Origin: Fimenecus sp045632525
GTDB taxonomy: Bacteria > Bacillota > Clostridia > Oscillospirales > Acutalibacteraceae
Assembly: GCA_045632525.1 (NCBI GenBank)
Contig: JAZQWV010000059.1
Span: 1-50,088, forward strand
Length of the DNA: 50,088 bases
Direction: 5' to 3'
The notes beneath the pieces are model-generated. The model was given only the letters and a program-made list of their open reading frames with translations, made no database searches and was not told the origin of the DNA. Positions 22,367 through 30,630 of this stretch are shown here, one piece after another (position 1 is the stretch's first letter; each line of letters opens with the position of its first letter). Made by a program: the position numbers and the translations under genes.

Positions 22367-23377
22367 ATGTTCAAAATTGCACCAAAAGTCTATTCGTCAA
22401 TGTTTTCTTTACCAACAGAAATCGCTGATAAAGGGCTTAAATTTGCAAGTGGTGAACAATTAAAGGTAATCATCGCAATTTTCAGAAATCCTGAAACAAA
22501 CGAAGAAGAAATTTCAAAAGTTACAAATCTCTCACTTTCAACAGTTAAAGAATGTGTTGAATATTGGGTTGATAGCGGAATTTTGCAGACAGAAAAAGCA
22601 GAAGCGACTGTTAAAACTGAAAAACAGACAAATCCCGTTGAAAAAATCAAAGTACCATTGCCCGAAATTCATTTTACTAATCCAACACAGGATGAAATTG
22701 AAAAAGTGCTTAAAAAGAATGGCTCAATGAAACGACTTTTCAACGAAGCACAACAGATTTTAGGCAGAACTTTTGGTTTTGCAATGCAAAGCACAATTTA
22801 TTCAGTTGTTTATCGTTATGGAATTAAGCCCGATGTTGCTAACTGTCTTTTGCATTTTGCCAAGAGTATTGATTCAACAGGGCACAACGATATTTTGAAA
22901 ATTGCAAAATATTGGGCAGAAAATGGAATTACAAATCTCTCATCTGCTGACGATTATATCAGAGAAACTGAAAAATCTTTGGCTCTGTTTAAAGAATTAG
23001 CAAAGCGTACCAATAACGACGATTCCGCGCCAAGCTTTGCAGTGCTTGAACTTATAAGTGAATGGATTCGTTGGGGATATACTATTGACGAAGTTGAAAA
23101 AGCATTCAATATAATGAAAAATGAAAAGCAGACCGGCAGACTTGTCTGGGTGAATATGCGCCATATTAACGGAATAATCAAAAAATGGCATAGTGCAGGA
23201 ATGCTTACAGTAGAGGATATTGAAAAGGGTACAAAGAAATTTGAAACCAAAGCTCAAAAGCAAATCAAAACGAAAGAAACATCTTTTGATATAGAAAAAG
23301 CCGAAGAAAAAGCAAGGTCTAACAGAAAAGATTTCGGCGAAATGAAAAATAAGAGAAAGAAAGTAAAGGGGGCATAA
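22367..23377 (+). CDS. dnaD: DnaD-domain primosome protein
   Basis: The 336-residue product has an N-terminal winged-helix part (EEEISKVTNLSLSTVKECVEYWVDSGIL, ~residues 45-75) and a DnaD/DnaB_2 domain repeated or extended in the middle and C-terminal half (FGFAMQSTIYSVVYRYGIKPDVANCLL; VLELISEWIRWGYTIDEVEKAF; MRHINGIIKKWHSAGM with the typical YxxxIxxxW-like motif). The C-terminal tail is basic and disordered. In Firmicutes DnaD-like proteins load the replicative helicase with DnaB and DnaI. Adjacency to the DnaI-like ATPase, 3 bases downstream, fits that. The ATG follows AAAGGAGAG. It could equally be called DnaB-like, since both share the domain. Confidence 0.88.
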   Translation: MFKIAPKVYSSMFSLPTEIADKGLKFASGEQLKVIIAIFRNPETNEEEISKVTNLSLSTVKECVEYWVDSGILQTEKAEATVKTEKQTNPVEKIKVPLPEIHFTNPTQDEIEKVLKKNGSMKRLFNEAQQILGRTFGFAMQSTIYSVVYRYGIKPDVANCLLHFAKSIDSTGHNDILKIAKYWAENGITNLSSADDYIRETEKSLALFKELAKRTNNDDSAPSFAVLELISEWIRWGYTIDEVEKAFNIMKNEKQTGRLVWVNMRHINGIIKKWHSAGMLTVEDIEKGTKKFETKAQKQIKTKETSFDIEKAEEKARSNRKDFGEMKNKRKKVKGA

Positions 23378-23380
23378 TTT

Positions 23381-24394
23381 TTGGCATATTCAATTGAACT
23401 TCACGAAAAAGCAAAAGCAGAAATCAAGAGAAGAAAACTCAATGCAGAGAATACTGCTACACAACGAAAACAAGAAATGTCAGAAAATTTCCCTGAGTTT
23501 CAATTGATTGAAACCGAACTTTCAAAAGTAGGCTTTGAAATTTTGTCCGTTTATGCGGGGAATAAAGAGGATATAGCAGAAAAACTCAGCATCGTTCGCA
23601 AAAAGAACGAAGATTTAAAAACAGAAAGAGCAAATCTTTTAAAAGCACTTAAACTTCCAGAAGATTATTTTGATGTGAAATACACTTGCCTTAAGTGTCA
23701 GGATACAGGCATAATCGAAGATTATGACGAAGAAAGAAAAGTGTCCTATGGCTCAAAATATTGCGAATGTTATATGGATATTTTAAAGAGATTTGCAGTG
23801 AATGAACTTACCCGTTCAACACCATTAGAACTTTCAAGTTTTGATGAATTCAGTCTTGATTATTATCCAAAAACAAAGATAAATGGTGATTCACCATATA
23901 ACGAGATGTCTGACGTGTTTAATTCTTGCAAAAAATATGCAGAGAATTTTGATACAGATTCAACATCACTTTATTTCTATGGTAGAACAGGGCTTGGCAA
24001 AACTCATCTTTCACTTGCCATCGCAAATGAGGCTATTAAAAAGGGTTACAATGTGCTTTATGGTTCGGTAATCAATTTCCTTAATAAAATGGAAAAAGAG
24101 AAATTCGGCAGAACAGAAAGTCCAATAGACACTGAAGAATTGCTCATTGATGCTGATTTGTTGATTCTCGATGATTTGGGCGCAGAGTTCTCAACTGCTT
24201 ACACGGTTTCAGCACTTTATAATGTAATAAATAGCCGAGTTGCTCGCGGTGTTCCAACAATTATCAGTTCAAATCTTGATTTAGAAGAACTTAAATCAAG
24301 ATACCCTGAAAGCATAGCATCAAGAATTATTGGAACTTATGCCATTGTTCCGTTCATTGGTAAAGATATCCGACAAATAATAAACGAAAAATAA
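23381..24394 (+). CDS. dnaI: DnaI/DnaC-type helicase loader ATPase
   Basis: The 337-residue AAA+ protein has an N-terminal helicase-binding region ending in a zinc-binding Cys set (CLKCQDTG near residue 105 and YCECYMDIL near 125). An ATPase domain follows with Walker A LYFYGRTGLGKTHLSLAIA, Walker B LLILDDLGAE, the sensor region TIISSNLDLEEL and the arginine finger in SRIIGTYA. It loads the replicative helicase onto DNA. The start is TTG at 23381, eight bases after AAAGGGGG; no ATG precedes the conserved region. It is cotranscribed with dnaD. Confidence 0.92.
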   Translation: MAYSIELHEKAKAEIKRRKLNAENTATQRKQEMSENFPEFQLIETELSKVGFEILSVYAGNKEDIAEKLSIVRKKNEDLKTERANLLKALKLPEDYFDVKYTCLKCQDTGIIEDYDEERKVSYGSKYCECYMDILKRFAVNELTRSTPLELSSFDEFSLDYYPKTKINGDSPYNEMSDVFNSCKKYAENFDTDSTSLYFYGRTGLGKTHLSLAIANEAIKKGYNVLYGSVINFLNKMEKEKFGRTESPIDTEELLIDADLLILDDLGAEFSTAYTVSALYNVINSRVARGVPTIISSNLDLEELKSRYPESIASRIIGTYAIVPFIGKDIRQIINEK

Positions 24395-24399
24395 AAATT

Positions 24400-24485
24400 G
24401 TTTCTTTTTCCGCAATACTTCGCGGCTTTCGGCTCGCGGTATACCCGATACAGCTTCGCCTTTGCCACATTGTCTTGCGAAAAAA
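24400..24485. repeat. Dispersed intergenic repeat (second family), copy 1
   Basis: The block following dnaI (core CTTCGCGGCTTTCGGCTCGC, then GGTATACC, ATACA, CTTCG and a CGAAAAA end) aligns without large gaps to 41325-41410 after argG. It is GC-richer than its surroundings and has no reading frame of note. The rest of the gap to 24552 is AT-rich with no evident gene. Confidence 0.65.
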
Positions 24486-24552
24486 TAAATCAATTTAAAA
24501 ATTTTTTAATAGTATTAATTATTTTTAAGATATAAGAAAGAAGGAAATACAA

Positions 24553-25377
24553 ATGGAAAACAAAAAGTCAAAGAAAATCATAATTGGTGTTATTTGTGCA
24601 GTTGTTGCAGTAGCATTGATTGTTGCAATTCTTGCAATTACAGGTGTATTCGGTAAAGACCCAAGTGAAGACCCAAGCAATTCAACAACAGAAAGCACAA
24701 CAAAAGCACCTAAATATGACCCAACAAAATATGCAATCCAAGGTGTCGACGACAAAGCATATTTAGTTATGCTTGATGAAGACGGCAATGCAATTATCAA
24801 TGATAAAAATCAAATTGTAGTTGTTGATAGAGATGATAAAGGCAACATCATTAAAGACGAAAAAGGTGAGCCACAAACACACCTTGAACAAATCGAGAAT
24901 AAATATGTAACAAAAGATTATATTTATGCTACTGACTATACAATCAATGTTGTTGAAGGTTGGGAAGGATTTGGTAGTGGATACATCGTTAAAGAAGGTG
25001 ACGCAACTGGCGGCTGCCTTATGAAATGTATGACTCTTCCTGATATTGATGGCAAAAAGGTAACTCTTGAAGAATATCTTGCTGATTACAATGTGAAACG
25101 CATTAAACAGAAAGAATCAAAAGAAAAACAAGGATTTACTATAAAATACGAAGAAAAGAAGATTGAATTTACAAATAAAAAAATTCCTGCAACTTATGTT
25201 ATTGAAGAAACTCGCAAAGCCGATGGCAAGTTGGCAACTTATTATGAGATTATCTATTTTGAATTGAATGGCGTAAATTATAGATTCCAGTTCCTTTGCA
25301 CAGGCGAGGATAACTATAATGCAAACAAGGATTTTGATTTCCTTGATTATGCAAACAAAAATTTTATCGCAAAATAA
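24553..25377 (+). CDS. Membrane-anchored extracytoplasmic protein of unknown function
   Basis: The 274-residue product has a basic start (MENKKSKK), a single transmembrane helix (~residues 9-32, IIIGVICAVVAVALIVAILAI) and a Ser/Thr-rich linker (SNSTTESTTKAP). An acidic region with Asp/Gly-rich repeats follows (VMLDEDGNAII, VVVDRDDKGNII). The ~120-residue C-terminal domain starts near YIYATDYTINVVEGWEGFG and has alternating beta strands (YYEIIYFELNGVNYRFQFLC). No family is recognised. The topology places the bulk outside the cell. The ATG follows AAGAAGG, and it is a single gene ending at a terminator. Confidence 0.75.
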   Translation: MENKKSKKIIIGVICAVVAVALIVAILAITGVFGKDPSEDPSNSTTESTTKAPKYDPTKYAIQGVDDKAYLVMLDEDGNAIINDKNQIVVVDRDDKGNIIKDEKGEPQTHLEQIENKYVTKDYIYATDYTINVVEGWEGFGSGYIVKEGDATGGCLMKCMTLPDIDGKKVTLEEYLADYNVKRIKQKESKEKQGFTIKYEEKKIEFTNKKIPATYVIEETRKADGKLATYYEIIYFELNGVNYRFQFLCTGEDNYNANKDFDFLDYANKNFIAK

Positions 25378-25383
25378 AATTCT

Positions 25384-25413
25384 AAACTACCTGATTTTTT
25401 CAGGTAGTTTTTT
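25384..25413 (+). terminator. Terminator before the ctsR operon
   Basis: AAACTACCTGA (25384-25394) pairs with TCAGGTAGTTT (25400-25410) around TTTTT and ends in a T run. Confidence 0.88.
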
Positions 25414-25435
25414 ATTTATATTCGATTTAATAAAA

Positions 25436-25452
25436 TTTGACCTTTTTTGACT
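25436..25452 (-). promoter_or_regulatory. CtsR operator, upstream box (reverse orientation)
   Basis: TTTGACC-TTT-TTTGACT is the reverse complement of AGTCAAA-AAA-GGTCAAA, matching the CtsR direct-repeat consensus RGTCAAA-N3-RGTCAAA. It lies just upstream of the -35. Confidence 0.75.
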
Positions 25453-25459
25453 TTTACTA

Positions 25460-25487
25460 TTGACAAGTGAAAAATCATTGCTATAAT
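25460..25487 (+). promoter_or_regulatory. Sigma-A promoter of the ctsR-mcsA-mcsB-clpC operon
   Basis: TTGACA (25460-25465), a 16-base spacer, and TATAAT (25482-25487) with a TGC extension form a near-consensus extended promoter between two CtsR boxes. Confidence 0.88.
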
Positions 25488-25499
25488 AGTAACTAGAAA

Positions 25500-25522
25500 G
25501 GTCAAAGAAAGTCAAAGTCAAA
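25500..25522 (+). promoter_or_regulatory. CtsR operator, downstream box (three half-sites)
   Basis: GGTCAAA (25500-25506), a 3-base spacer and AGTCAAA (25510-25516) form a perfect CtsR box. A third overlapping AGTCAAA (25516-25522) follows. It covers the likely transcription start. Confidence 0.9.
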
Positions 25523-25545
25523 CTTTGATTAAAGGAGATGACAAA

Positions 25546-25992
25546 GTGAATATCAGTAATATCATAGCAACAATGATTCAAGAAATGATAGAAAACGAGG
25601 GTTACACCGAAATTCAGCGTAACGAATTGGCACAAAAAATCGGTTGTGTACCAAGTCAGATAAATTATGTAATCTCATCCCGCTTCACACCGGAGCACGG
25701 CTATATTGTTGAAAGTCGTCGCGGTGGTGGGGGATATATCAAAATTACAAGAGCAACCGTTGATAGAAACTCAATAAAAATGCACATAATCAATTCGATA
25801 GGTAATATGCTCAGTGAAAATGTCTGTCGTGCTCATTTAAAAAACTTATATGAAAACGATATTATAGATGAAAAAACGGTCAAAATATTTTTATCAGCAT
25901 TGACTGGTAATGCATATCGTGACATTCCACGAGAATATGGTGATATTATCCGAGCATCAGTTTTCAAACAGATGATACTTAATATATTGTAA
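25546..25992 (+). CDS. ctsR: CtsR, repressor of class III heat-shock genes
   Basis: The 148-residue repressor has an N-terminal winged helix-turn-helix (NISNIIATMIQEMI, then NELAQKIGCVPSQINYVIS) and the glycine-rich beta-wing ESRRGGGGYIKI, whose Arg contacts DNA and is the regulatory arginine in Bacillus. The C-terminal half mediates dimer contacts. CtsR represses its own operon at low temperature and is inactivated by heat and the McsA/McsB system. The GTG at 25546 follows AAAGGAG and gives the family N-terminus; an upstream TTG (25525) is too close to the operator. Two matching operators flank the promoter, so autoregulation is directly readable. Confidence 0.95.
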   Translation: MNISNIIATMIQEMIENEGYTEIQRNELAQKIGCVPSQINYVISSRFTPEHGYIVESRRGGGGYIKITRATVDRNSIKMHIINSIGNMLSENVCRAHLKNLYENDIIDEKTVKIFLSALTGNAYRDIPREYGDIIRASVFKQMILNIL

Positions 25993-26014
25993 TTGCAGTT
26001 AGGAGGAATTTATT

Positions 26015-26527
26015 ATGTTATGTCAAAATTGTGGTAAGTATGAAGCAACAACTCATGTGAAAAGAATTATAAACGGTGAATCTGCCGAAGCACATCTTTG
26101 CTCTGATTGTGCACATGCGTTAGGATATAACGATGTGTTTGGTGGATTCGGAAATACATTTTCTGACCTGTTAGGCTCATTTTTTGGTGAACCCGCTGTG
26201 AGTGCTCTCAGTTCAAGAACAGTACGCTGTGAGAAATGTGGCAACACATTCAACGATATTGTTAACAACGGCAAATTAGGTTGTGCCGATTGTTACATCA
26301 CTTTCTATGATAAACTTTTACCGTCATTACAGAGAATTCACGGTAAAACCCGTCACGAAGGCAAAGTGCCACTTATCCGTAATGCAAGTGTAGAAACACC
26401 AAAGGTAGATAAAATTGAAATTCTTTCAGAAGAACTAAAAAAAGCGATTGAAAATCAAGAATTTGAAAAAGCAGCAGAACTTCGTGATGAAATCAATAAA
26501 ATGAAAGAGGGTGGCAATAATGAGTAA
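26015..26527 (+). CDS. mcsA: McsA, zinc-binding activator of McsB
   Basis: The 170-residue product has four CXXC zinc-binding pairs (CQNC at residues 3-6, CSDC, CEKC and CADC) and a C-terminal UVR motif (LKKAIENQEFEKAAELRDEINKMK). McsA binds and activates the arginine kinase McsB and takes part in stress sensing. It lies 22 bases after ctsR with an AGGAGG site and overlaps mcsB by 8 bases. The length and motif order are those of the family. Confidence 0.94.
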   Translation: MLCQNCGKYEATTHVKRIINGESAEAHLCSDCAHALGYNDVFGGFGNTFSDLLGSFFGEPAVSALSSRTVRCEKCGNTFNDIVNNGKLGCADCYITFYDKLLPSLQRIHGKTRHEGKVPLIRNASVETPKVDKIEILSEELKKAIENQEFEKAAELRDEINKMKEGGNNE

Positions 26528-27527
26528 ATGGTATATTGGTGCAGGCGAACAAAGTGATATTGTTGTAAGCACAAGAATAAGACTTGCAAGAAATATCACA
26601 GAATATCCATTCCCTAATAAATTAAATACTAAAAGCCGTATGGAACTGAATAATGTAATAAAAGAGGCGTTAGAGAGCGATAATAAATATAATCTTCGTT
26701 TTCTTGAAATGCGAACTCTTGCAAGATTTGAAGCAGCATCCATGGCAGAGCGTCATATAATCAGTCCTGAATTTGCGTCTGATTTAGACGGCAGAGCGCT
26801 GATGCTTTCCCCCGAAGAAGATATCAGCATAATGCTCAACGAAGAAGACCATATACGACTTCAAGTGATGAAATCAGGATTTGCTCTTGACGAGGCTTAT
26901 AGCGTGGCGAACGAAATTGACGATGTGTTGGGTGCTAAATTCAATTTTGCATTTGACGAAAGAATCGGTTTTTTAACTCAATGCCCAACAAATCTTGGCA
27001 CAGGCATGAGAGCATCTGTAATGCTTCATCTTCCAGCTCTTACTCTCAGCGGACAAATCCATAAACTCATTAACACCGTATCAAAACTTGGGCTTACATT
27101 CCGTGGTGCATTTGGTGAAGGTACAAATGCTGTGGGTGATATGTATCAGTTAAGCAACCAGATTACACTTGGAATTTCAGAAGAGTTTGCAATAAAGAAC
27201 TTAAAAGCAATCACATTGCAACTCTGTGCACAAGAGAGAACAGCAAGAGAAGAAATGCTTAAGGATGTGAGAACCGAAGACAGAATTTTCAGAGCTTACG
27301 GACTTCTCAAATGGGCTCGTCTTCTCTCAACAAAAGAGCTTATGGAAAATCTTTCATTTGTGCGACTTGGTTCAGTAACGGGTAAAATCAATATCCCAAT
27401 TGAAACAGTCAACGAATTGATGGTTTCAATGCAACCTGCAACAATCAATGCAAGAGCAGGACAAAAGTTACCAACACAAGAAAGAGATGCTGTCAGAGCA
27501 AGTGAAGTAAGAAATAAGTTAAATTAA
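26520..27527 (+). CDS. mcsB: Protein-arginine kinase McsB
   Basis: The 335-residue phosphagen-kinase-fold protein phosphorylates arginines, marking proteins for ClpCP and inactivating CtsR. Motifs present are DIVVSTRIRLARN (nucleotide-binding Arg), LNEEDHIRLQVM (loop with acidic catalytic residues), GFLTQCPTNLGTGMRASVMLHLP with the conserved Cys, and RGAFGEGTNAVGDMYQLSNQ. An in-frame GTG nine bases upstream exists, but the ATG at 26520 gives the family start MSKWY and has AGAGGGTGG in front. It is cotranscribed with mcsA (8-base overlap). Confidence 0.95.
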   Translation: MSKWYIGAGEQSDIVVSTRIRLARNITEYPFPNKLNTKSRMELNNVIKEALESDNKYNLRFLEMRTLARFEAASMAERHIISPEFASDLDGRALMLSPEEDISIMLNEEDHIRLQVMKSGFALDEAYSVANEIDDVLGAKFNFAFDERIGFLTQCPTNLGTGMRASVMLHLPALTLSGQIHKLINTVSKLGLTFRGAFGEGTNAVGDMYQLSNQITLGISEEFAIKNLKAITLQLCAQERTAREEMLKDVRTEDRIFRAYGLLKWARLLSTKELMENLSFVRLGSVTGKINIPIETVNELMVSMQPATINARAGQKLPTQERDAVRASEVRNKLN

Positions 27528-27533
27528 AAAAAT

Positions 27534-27568
27534 ATAGCGGGGGAATGATTATTCTCTCGCTATTTTTA
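27534..27568 (+). terminator. Hairpin with T-tract between mcsB and clpC (attenuator-like)
   Basis: ATAGCGGGGGAAT (27534-27546) pairs with ATTCTCTCGCTAT (27551-27563), two GU pairs, followed by TTTTT. It looks like a weak intrinsic terminator inside the operon and could reduce clpC transcription relative to upstream genes. Confidence 0.5.
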
Positions 27569-27597
27569 TCTCTAAAAATGATTATGAGGTGAACGAA

Positions 27598-30021
27598 ATG
27601 TACAATTTTACAGGTTTTACAGAAAAGGCAAATATGGCGCTTAATAAAGCGGTAACCGTTGCCGAAGATTTGGGACACACCTATATCGGTAGTGAGCATA
27701 TTTTGTTAGGACTTTTAGAAAGTACTGATAGTGTAGCGGGCAAATTGCTTACATTAAAGGGTGTCACATACAGAAAAATATATGAAATGATAAAACAAGG
27801 CGTGGGTGCAGGTCTTCCGACTGAATTAGCACCAACAGATTTTACACCACGAAGCAAGCATATTGTTGAAGGTGCTCTTGTGCTCAGTAATGGCATGAAA
27901 CAGAGCTTGGCGGGTACAGAGCATATTCTCTTTTCAATGTGCCGTGAGGGGAATGGTTATGCTTGCGATTTGCTTAATCGTGCAGGGGCAAGTCCACAAA
28001 GCATTCTAAAAGAACTTGGCAATATGGTTGGTAACAATAAACAACCAAAGCAGACAAATCAGCAGAAAGACGATAAATCAACTCTTTCAAAATTCTCAAG
28101 GGATTTGACCACTCTTGCTAAAGAAAACAAAATAGACCCTGTTATAGGCCGAGAAAATGAAATTCAGAGAGTTATTCAAATCCTTTGCCGTCGCACAAAG
28201 AATAATCCTTGCTTAATCGGTGAACCCGGCGTTGGTAAAACAGCAATAGCTGAAGGTCTTGCACTTAAAATTGCAAAAGGTCAGGTGCCTGAAATATTAA
28301 ATGACAAAAGAATTTTTTCTCTTGATTTAACGGGTATGGTTGCGGGTACAAAATACCGTGGTGACTTTGAAGACAGAATAAAGAAAATTATTGACGAAGT
28401 GAGAGATGCAAAAGATATTATTCTCTTTATTGACGAAGTGCATACTCTTATGGGTGCAGGTAGTGCCGAAGGTGCAGTTGATGCGGCTAATATTTTAAAG
28501 CCATCACTTGCTCGTGGTGAATTGCAGGTAATTGGTGCAACAACTATTGACGAATATCGTAAAAATATCGAAAAGGATGCAGCACTTGAACGCCGTTTTC
28601 AACCTGTAACCGTTGGTGAGCCAAGTGTTGAAGATGCTATTGAGATTTTAAAGGGAATACGCGATAAATACGAAGCACACCACAAAGTTAAGATTACTGA
28701 CGAGGCAATTAAAAGTGCTGTGAATTTGTCTGTGCGCTATATTGGTGACAGATTTTTGCCCGACAAAGCAATCGATTTAATCGACGAAGCATCATCAAAA
28801 GTAAGGCTTACTACATTCACAGCCCCACCTGAAATTAAAGAGATGGAATCGCGACTTCAACAAATCGAAGCCGAAAAAGAAATGGCTGTGGGCAGGCAAG
28901 ATTTTGAATCTGCAGCAAAACTTCGTGATGAAGAAAAAGAACTTTTACAAAAATATAATACCGAAAAAGCCAAGTGGCAAGCAGATGGCTCAAACCGTGA
29001 TTTGCAAGTAACTGAAACAGAAATTGCCGAAATCGTGTCAGGGTGGACGGGTATTCCAGTCACTCAGATGACCGAAGAAGAGAGTGCAAGACTTTTAAAA
29101 CTTGAAGACGAGTTGCACAAAAGAATTGTTGGGCAAGAAACAGCAGTCAAAGCAGTATCGCGAGCAATTCGTCGTGGTCGCGCAGGGCTTAAAGACCCCA
29201 AAAGACCAATTGGCACATTCATTTTCTGCGGACCAACAGGTGTGGGCAAAACTGAACTCACAAAAGCATTGGCAAATGCAATGTTTGGTGATGAAAATGC
29301 AATGGTCAGACTTGATATGAGTGAGTTTATGGAAAAACACACCGTGTCAAAACTTATCGGCTCACCACCGGGATATGTGGGCTTTGACGAAGGGGGACAG
29401 CTCACAGAAAAAATTCGCAGAAAACCATATTCAGTAGTCCTTTTTGACGAGATTGAAAAAGCACATCCCGATGTTTTCAATATGCTTTTACAAATTCTTG
29501 ATGACGGCATTTTAACAGATTCACAAGGTCGCAAGGTTGACTTTAAAAACTGTGTGATTATAATGACATCCAATGTGGGCGCAAGGCTTATCACCGAAGA
29601 AAAAGCGTCGTTTGGTTTTGTGGCAAATAGCGATAATTCTTCAAGTGAAAAAATAAAAGAGTCCGTCTTGGGCGAACTCAAAAACACATTTCGTCCTGAA
29701 TTTTTAAACAGGGTGGACGATATAATAGTCTTTAACCGACTCACAGAAGATGAAATCAAACAGATTGCCAAAAATCTTCTCAAAATCCTTGAAGAGAGAA
29801 TGCAAGCACTTGAAATCACAATGACCTTTGATGACAGTGTTGTGGACTTTGTGAGCAAAGCAGGTTTTGATAAAATATATGGTGCAAGACCTTTAAAGAG
29901 AGCAATCCAAACAAATATTGAAGATGTGCTTTCAGAAAAAATCCTTGAAAAATCCATTGAAAAAGGCAAAATATATATCTGCTCAATGTCAGAAGATAAG
30001 TTGAAAATTGAGAACTGTTAG
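27598..30021 (+). CDS. clpC: ATP-dependent Clp protease ATP-binding subunit ClpC
   Basis: The 807-residue Hsp100 unfoldase feeds substrates to ClpP. The two Clp_N repeats span residues ~1-145. The first AAA+ module has Walker A LIGEPGVGKTAIAEGLA and Walker B IILFIDEVHTLMGAG. The middle region carries a UVR motif (MAVGRQDFESAAKLRDEEKELLQKY), which marks ClpC. The second AAA+ module has IFCGPTGVGKTELTKALA and VVLFDEIEKAHPDVF, then a D2-small domain. The ATG at 27598 follows GAGGTGA; an in-frame GTG at 27589 lies inside that ribosome site. It is the last gene of the CtsR-controlled operon; phospho-arginine-tagged proteins made by McsB are its expected clients. Confidence 0.96.
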   Translation: MYNFTGFTEKANMALNKAVTVAEDLGHTYIGSEHILLGLLESTDSVAGKLLTLKGVTYRKIYEMIKQGVGAGLPTELAPTDFTPRSKHIVEGALVLSNGMKQSLAGTEHILFSMCREGNGYACDLLNRAGASPQSILKELGNMVGNNKQPKQTNQQKDDKSTLSKFSRDLTTLAKENKIDPVIGRENEIQRVIQILCRRTKNNPCLIGEPGVGKTAIAEGLALKIAKGQVPEILNDKRIFSLDLTGMVAGTKYRGDFEDRIKKIIDEVRDAKDIILFIDEVHTLMGAGSAEGAVDAANILKPSLARGELQVIGATTIDEYRKNIEKDAALERRFQPVTVGEPSVEDAIEILKGIRDKYEAHHKVKITDEAIKSAVNLSVRYIGDRFLPDKAIDLIDEASSKVRLTTFTAPPEIKEMESRLQQIEAEKEMAVGRQDFESAAKLRDEEKELLQKYNTEKAKWQADGSNRDLQVTETEIAEIVSGWTGIPVTQMTEEESARLLKLEDELHKRIVGQETAVKAVSRAIRRGRAGLKDPKRPIGTFIFCGPTGVGKTELTKALANAMFGDENAMVRLDMSEFMEKHTVSKLIGSPPGYVGFDEGGQLTEKIRRKPYSVVLFDEIEKAHPDVFNMLLQILDDGILTDSQGRKVDFKNCVIIMTSNVGARLITEEKASFGFVANSDNSSSEKIKESVLGELKNTFRPEFLNRVDDIIVFNRLTEDEIKQIAKNLLKILEERMQALEITMTFDDSVVDFVSKAGFDKIYGARPLKRAIQTNIEDVLSEKILEKSIEKGKIYICSMSEDKLKIENC

Positions 30022-30046
30022 ACAAATTCAAATTTATACACCAAAC

Positions 30047-30079
30047 AAAAAAGGAGAGTGAATTTCACTCTCCTTTTTT
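30047..30079. terminator. Bidirectional terminator after clpC
   Basis: AAAAAAGGAGAGTGA pairs with TCACTCTCCTTTTTT around a three-base loop (core 30053-30073). It serves clpC on the plus strand and the LURP-one-like gene on the minus strand. Confidence 0.92.
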
Positions 30080-30081
30080 CA

Positions 30082-30579
30082 TTAATCTAGAATTATATGC
30101 ATTCCACTGTTTCGTGTTTGACTTATTATTGCATCAATAATAAGAACTACTGACAAAACGGATACGGGGTCAACACCATCGACAATATCAACACCATAGG
30201 CATCACCCCATGTGAACCATTCCTTTGAAATTGTTGCGATTGTATAGTCACCGCGAAAAATTTCATATTCGTGCGCGAAAAAATCACCAGCAATTTCCCA
30301 ATCATAACCATTGATATAATATTTGTGCTTGAAAAGTGTAATTTGCTTTACGACTTCTGCAACATCTTGACCATTTATTTCTACAAAATATCGTGGCATG
30401 AAAGATAGAACTTTTTGGTGAATATGGGCTTTATGGTTGTTATCCTTATCAAAAAGGTCAAGTTTCTTACCAAATGAGAAAAAATCACCCTCAACCCAAT
30501 ATGCCTCATTTTCTTGTTCGTCATAGATTGTGAATTTGTCAACAAAACTCATAACTTTTTGCTTCATATAGAATTTCAT
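30082..30579 (-). CDS. LURP-one-related (YxjI / tubby-like fold) protein
   Basis: The 165-residue product matches the LURP-one/YxjI family: MKFYMKQKVMSFVDKFTIYDEQ at the start, VEGDFFSFGKKLDLFDKD, HIHQKVLSFMPRYFVEING, YINGYDWEIAGDFFAHEYEIF, ATISKEWFTWGDAYGVDI and DPVSVLSVVLIIDAI. The fold is a beta-barrel around a hydrophobic helix, related to Tubby C-terminal domains and scramblases. No biochemical role is known in bacteria. It lies downstream of the phosphoribosyltransferase gene with a heptamer array in the gap. Family recognition is good; the function is unknown. Confidence 0.85.
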   Translation of the reverse strand: MKFYMKQKVMSFVDKFTIYDEQENEAYWVEGDFFSFGKKLDLFDKDNNHKAHIHQKVLSFMPRYFVEINGQDVAEVVKQITLFKHKYYINGYDWEIAGDFFAHEYEIFRGDYTIATISKEWFTWGDAYGVDIVDGVDPVSVLSVVLIIDAIISQTRNSGMHIILD

Positions 30580-30591
30580 CTTTCACCCTCC

Positions 30592-30630
30592 GTTCTGCAC
30601 TTTGCATTTTGCATTTTGCACTCTGCACTT
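30592..30630. repeat. Heptamer-period array
   Basis: TTCTGCAC, TTTGCAT, TTTGCAT, TTTGCAC and TCTGCAC units run directly up to the stop codon of the phosphoribosyltransferase gene. It occupies nearly the whole 50-base gap. Confidence 0.7.

Noticed and set aside
29064..29969. Long antisense open frame within clpC
   Set aside because: It mirrors a strongly conserved coding region, has no ribosome site, and its translation is Ser/Leu-rich, as expected of an antisense frame.
30592..30630. CRISPR-like repeats
   Set aside because: Units are 7 bases without spacers, and no cas gene is nearby; the same holds for the other heptamer arrays.
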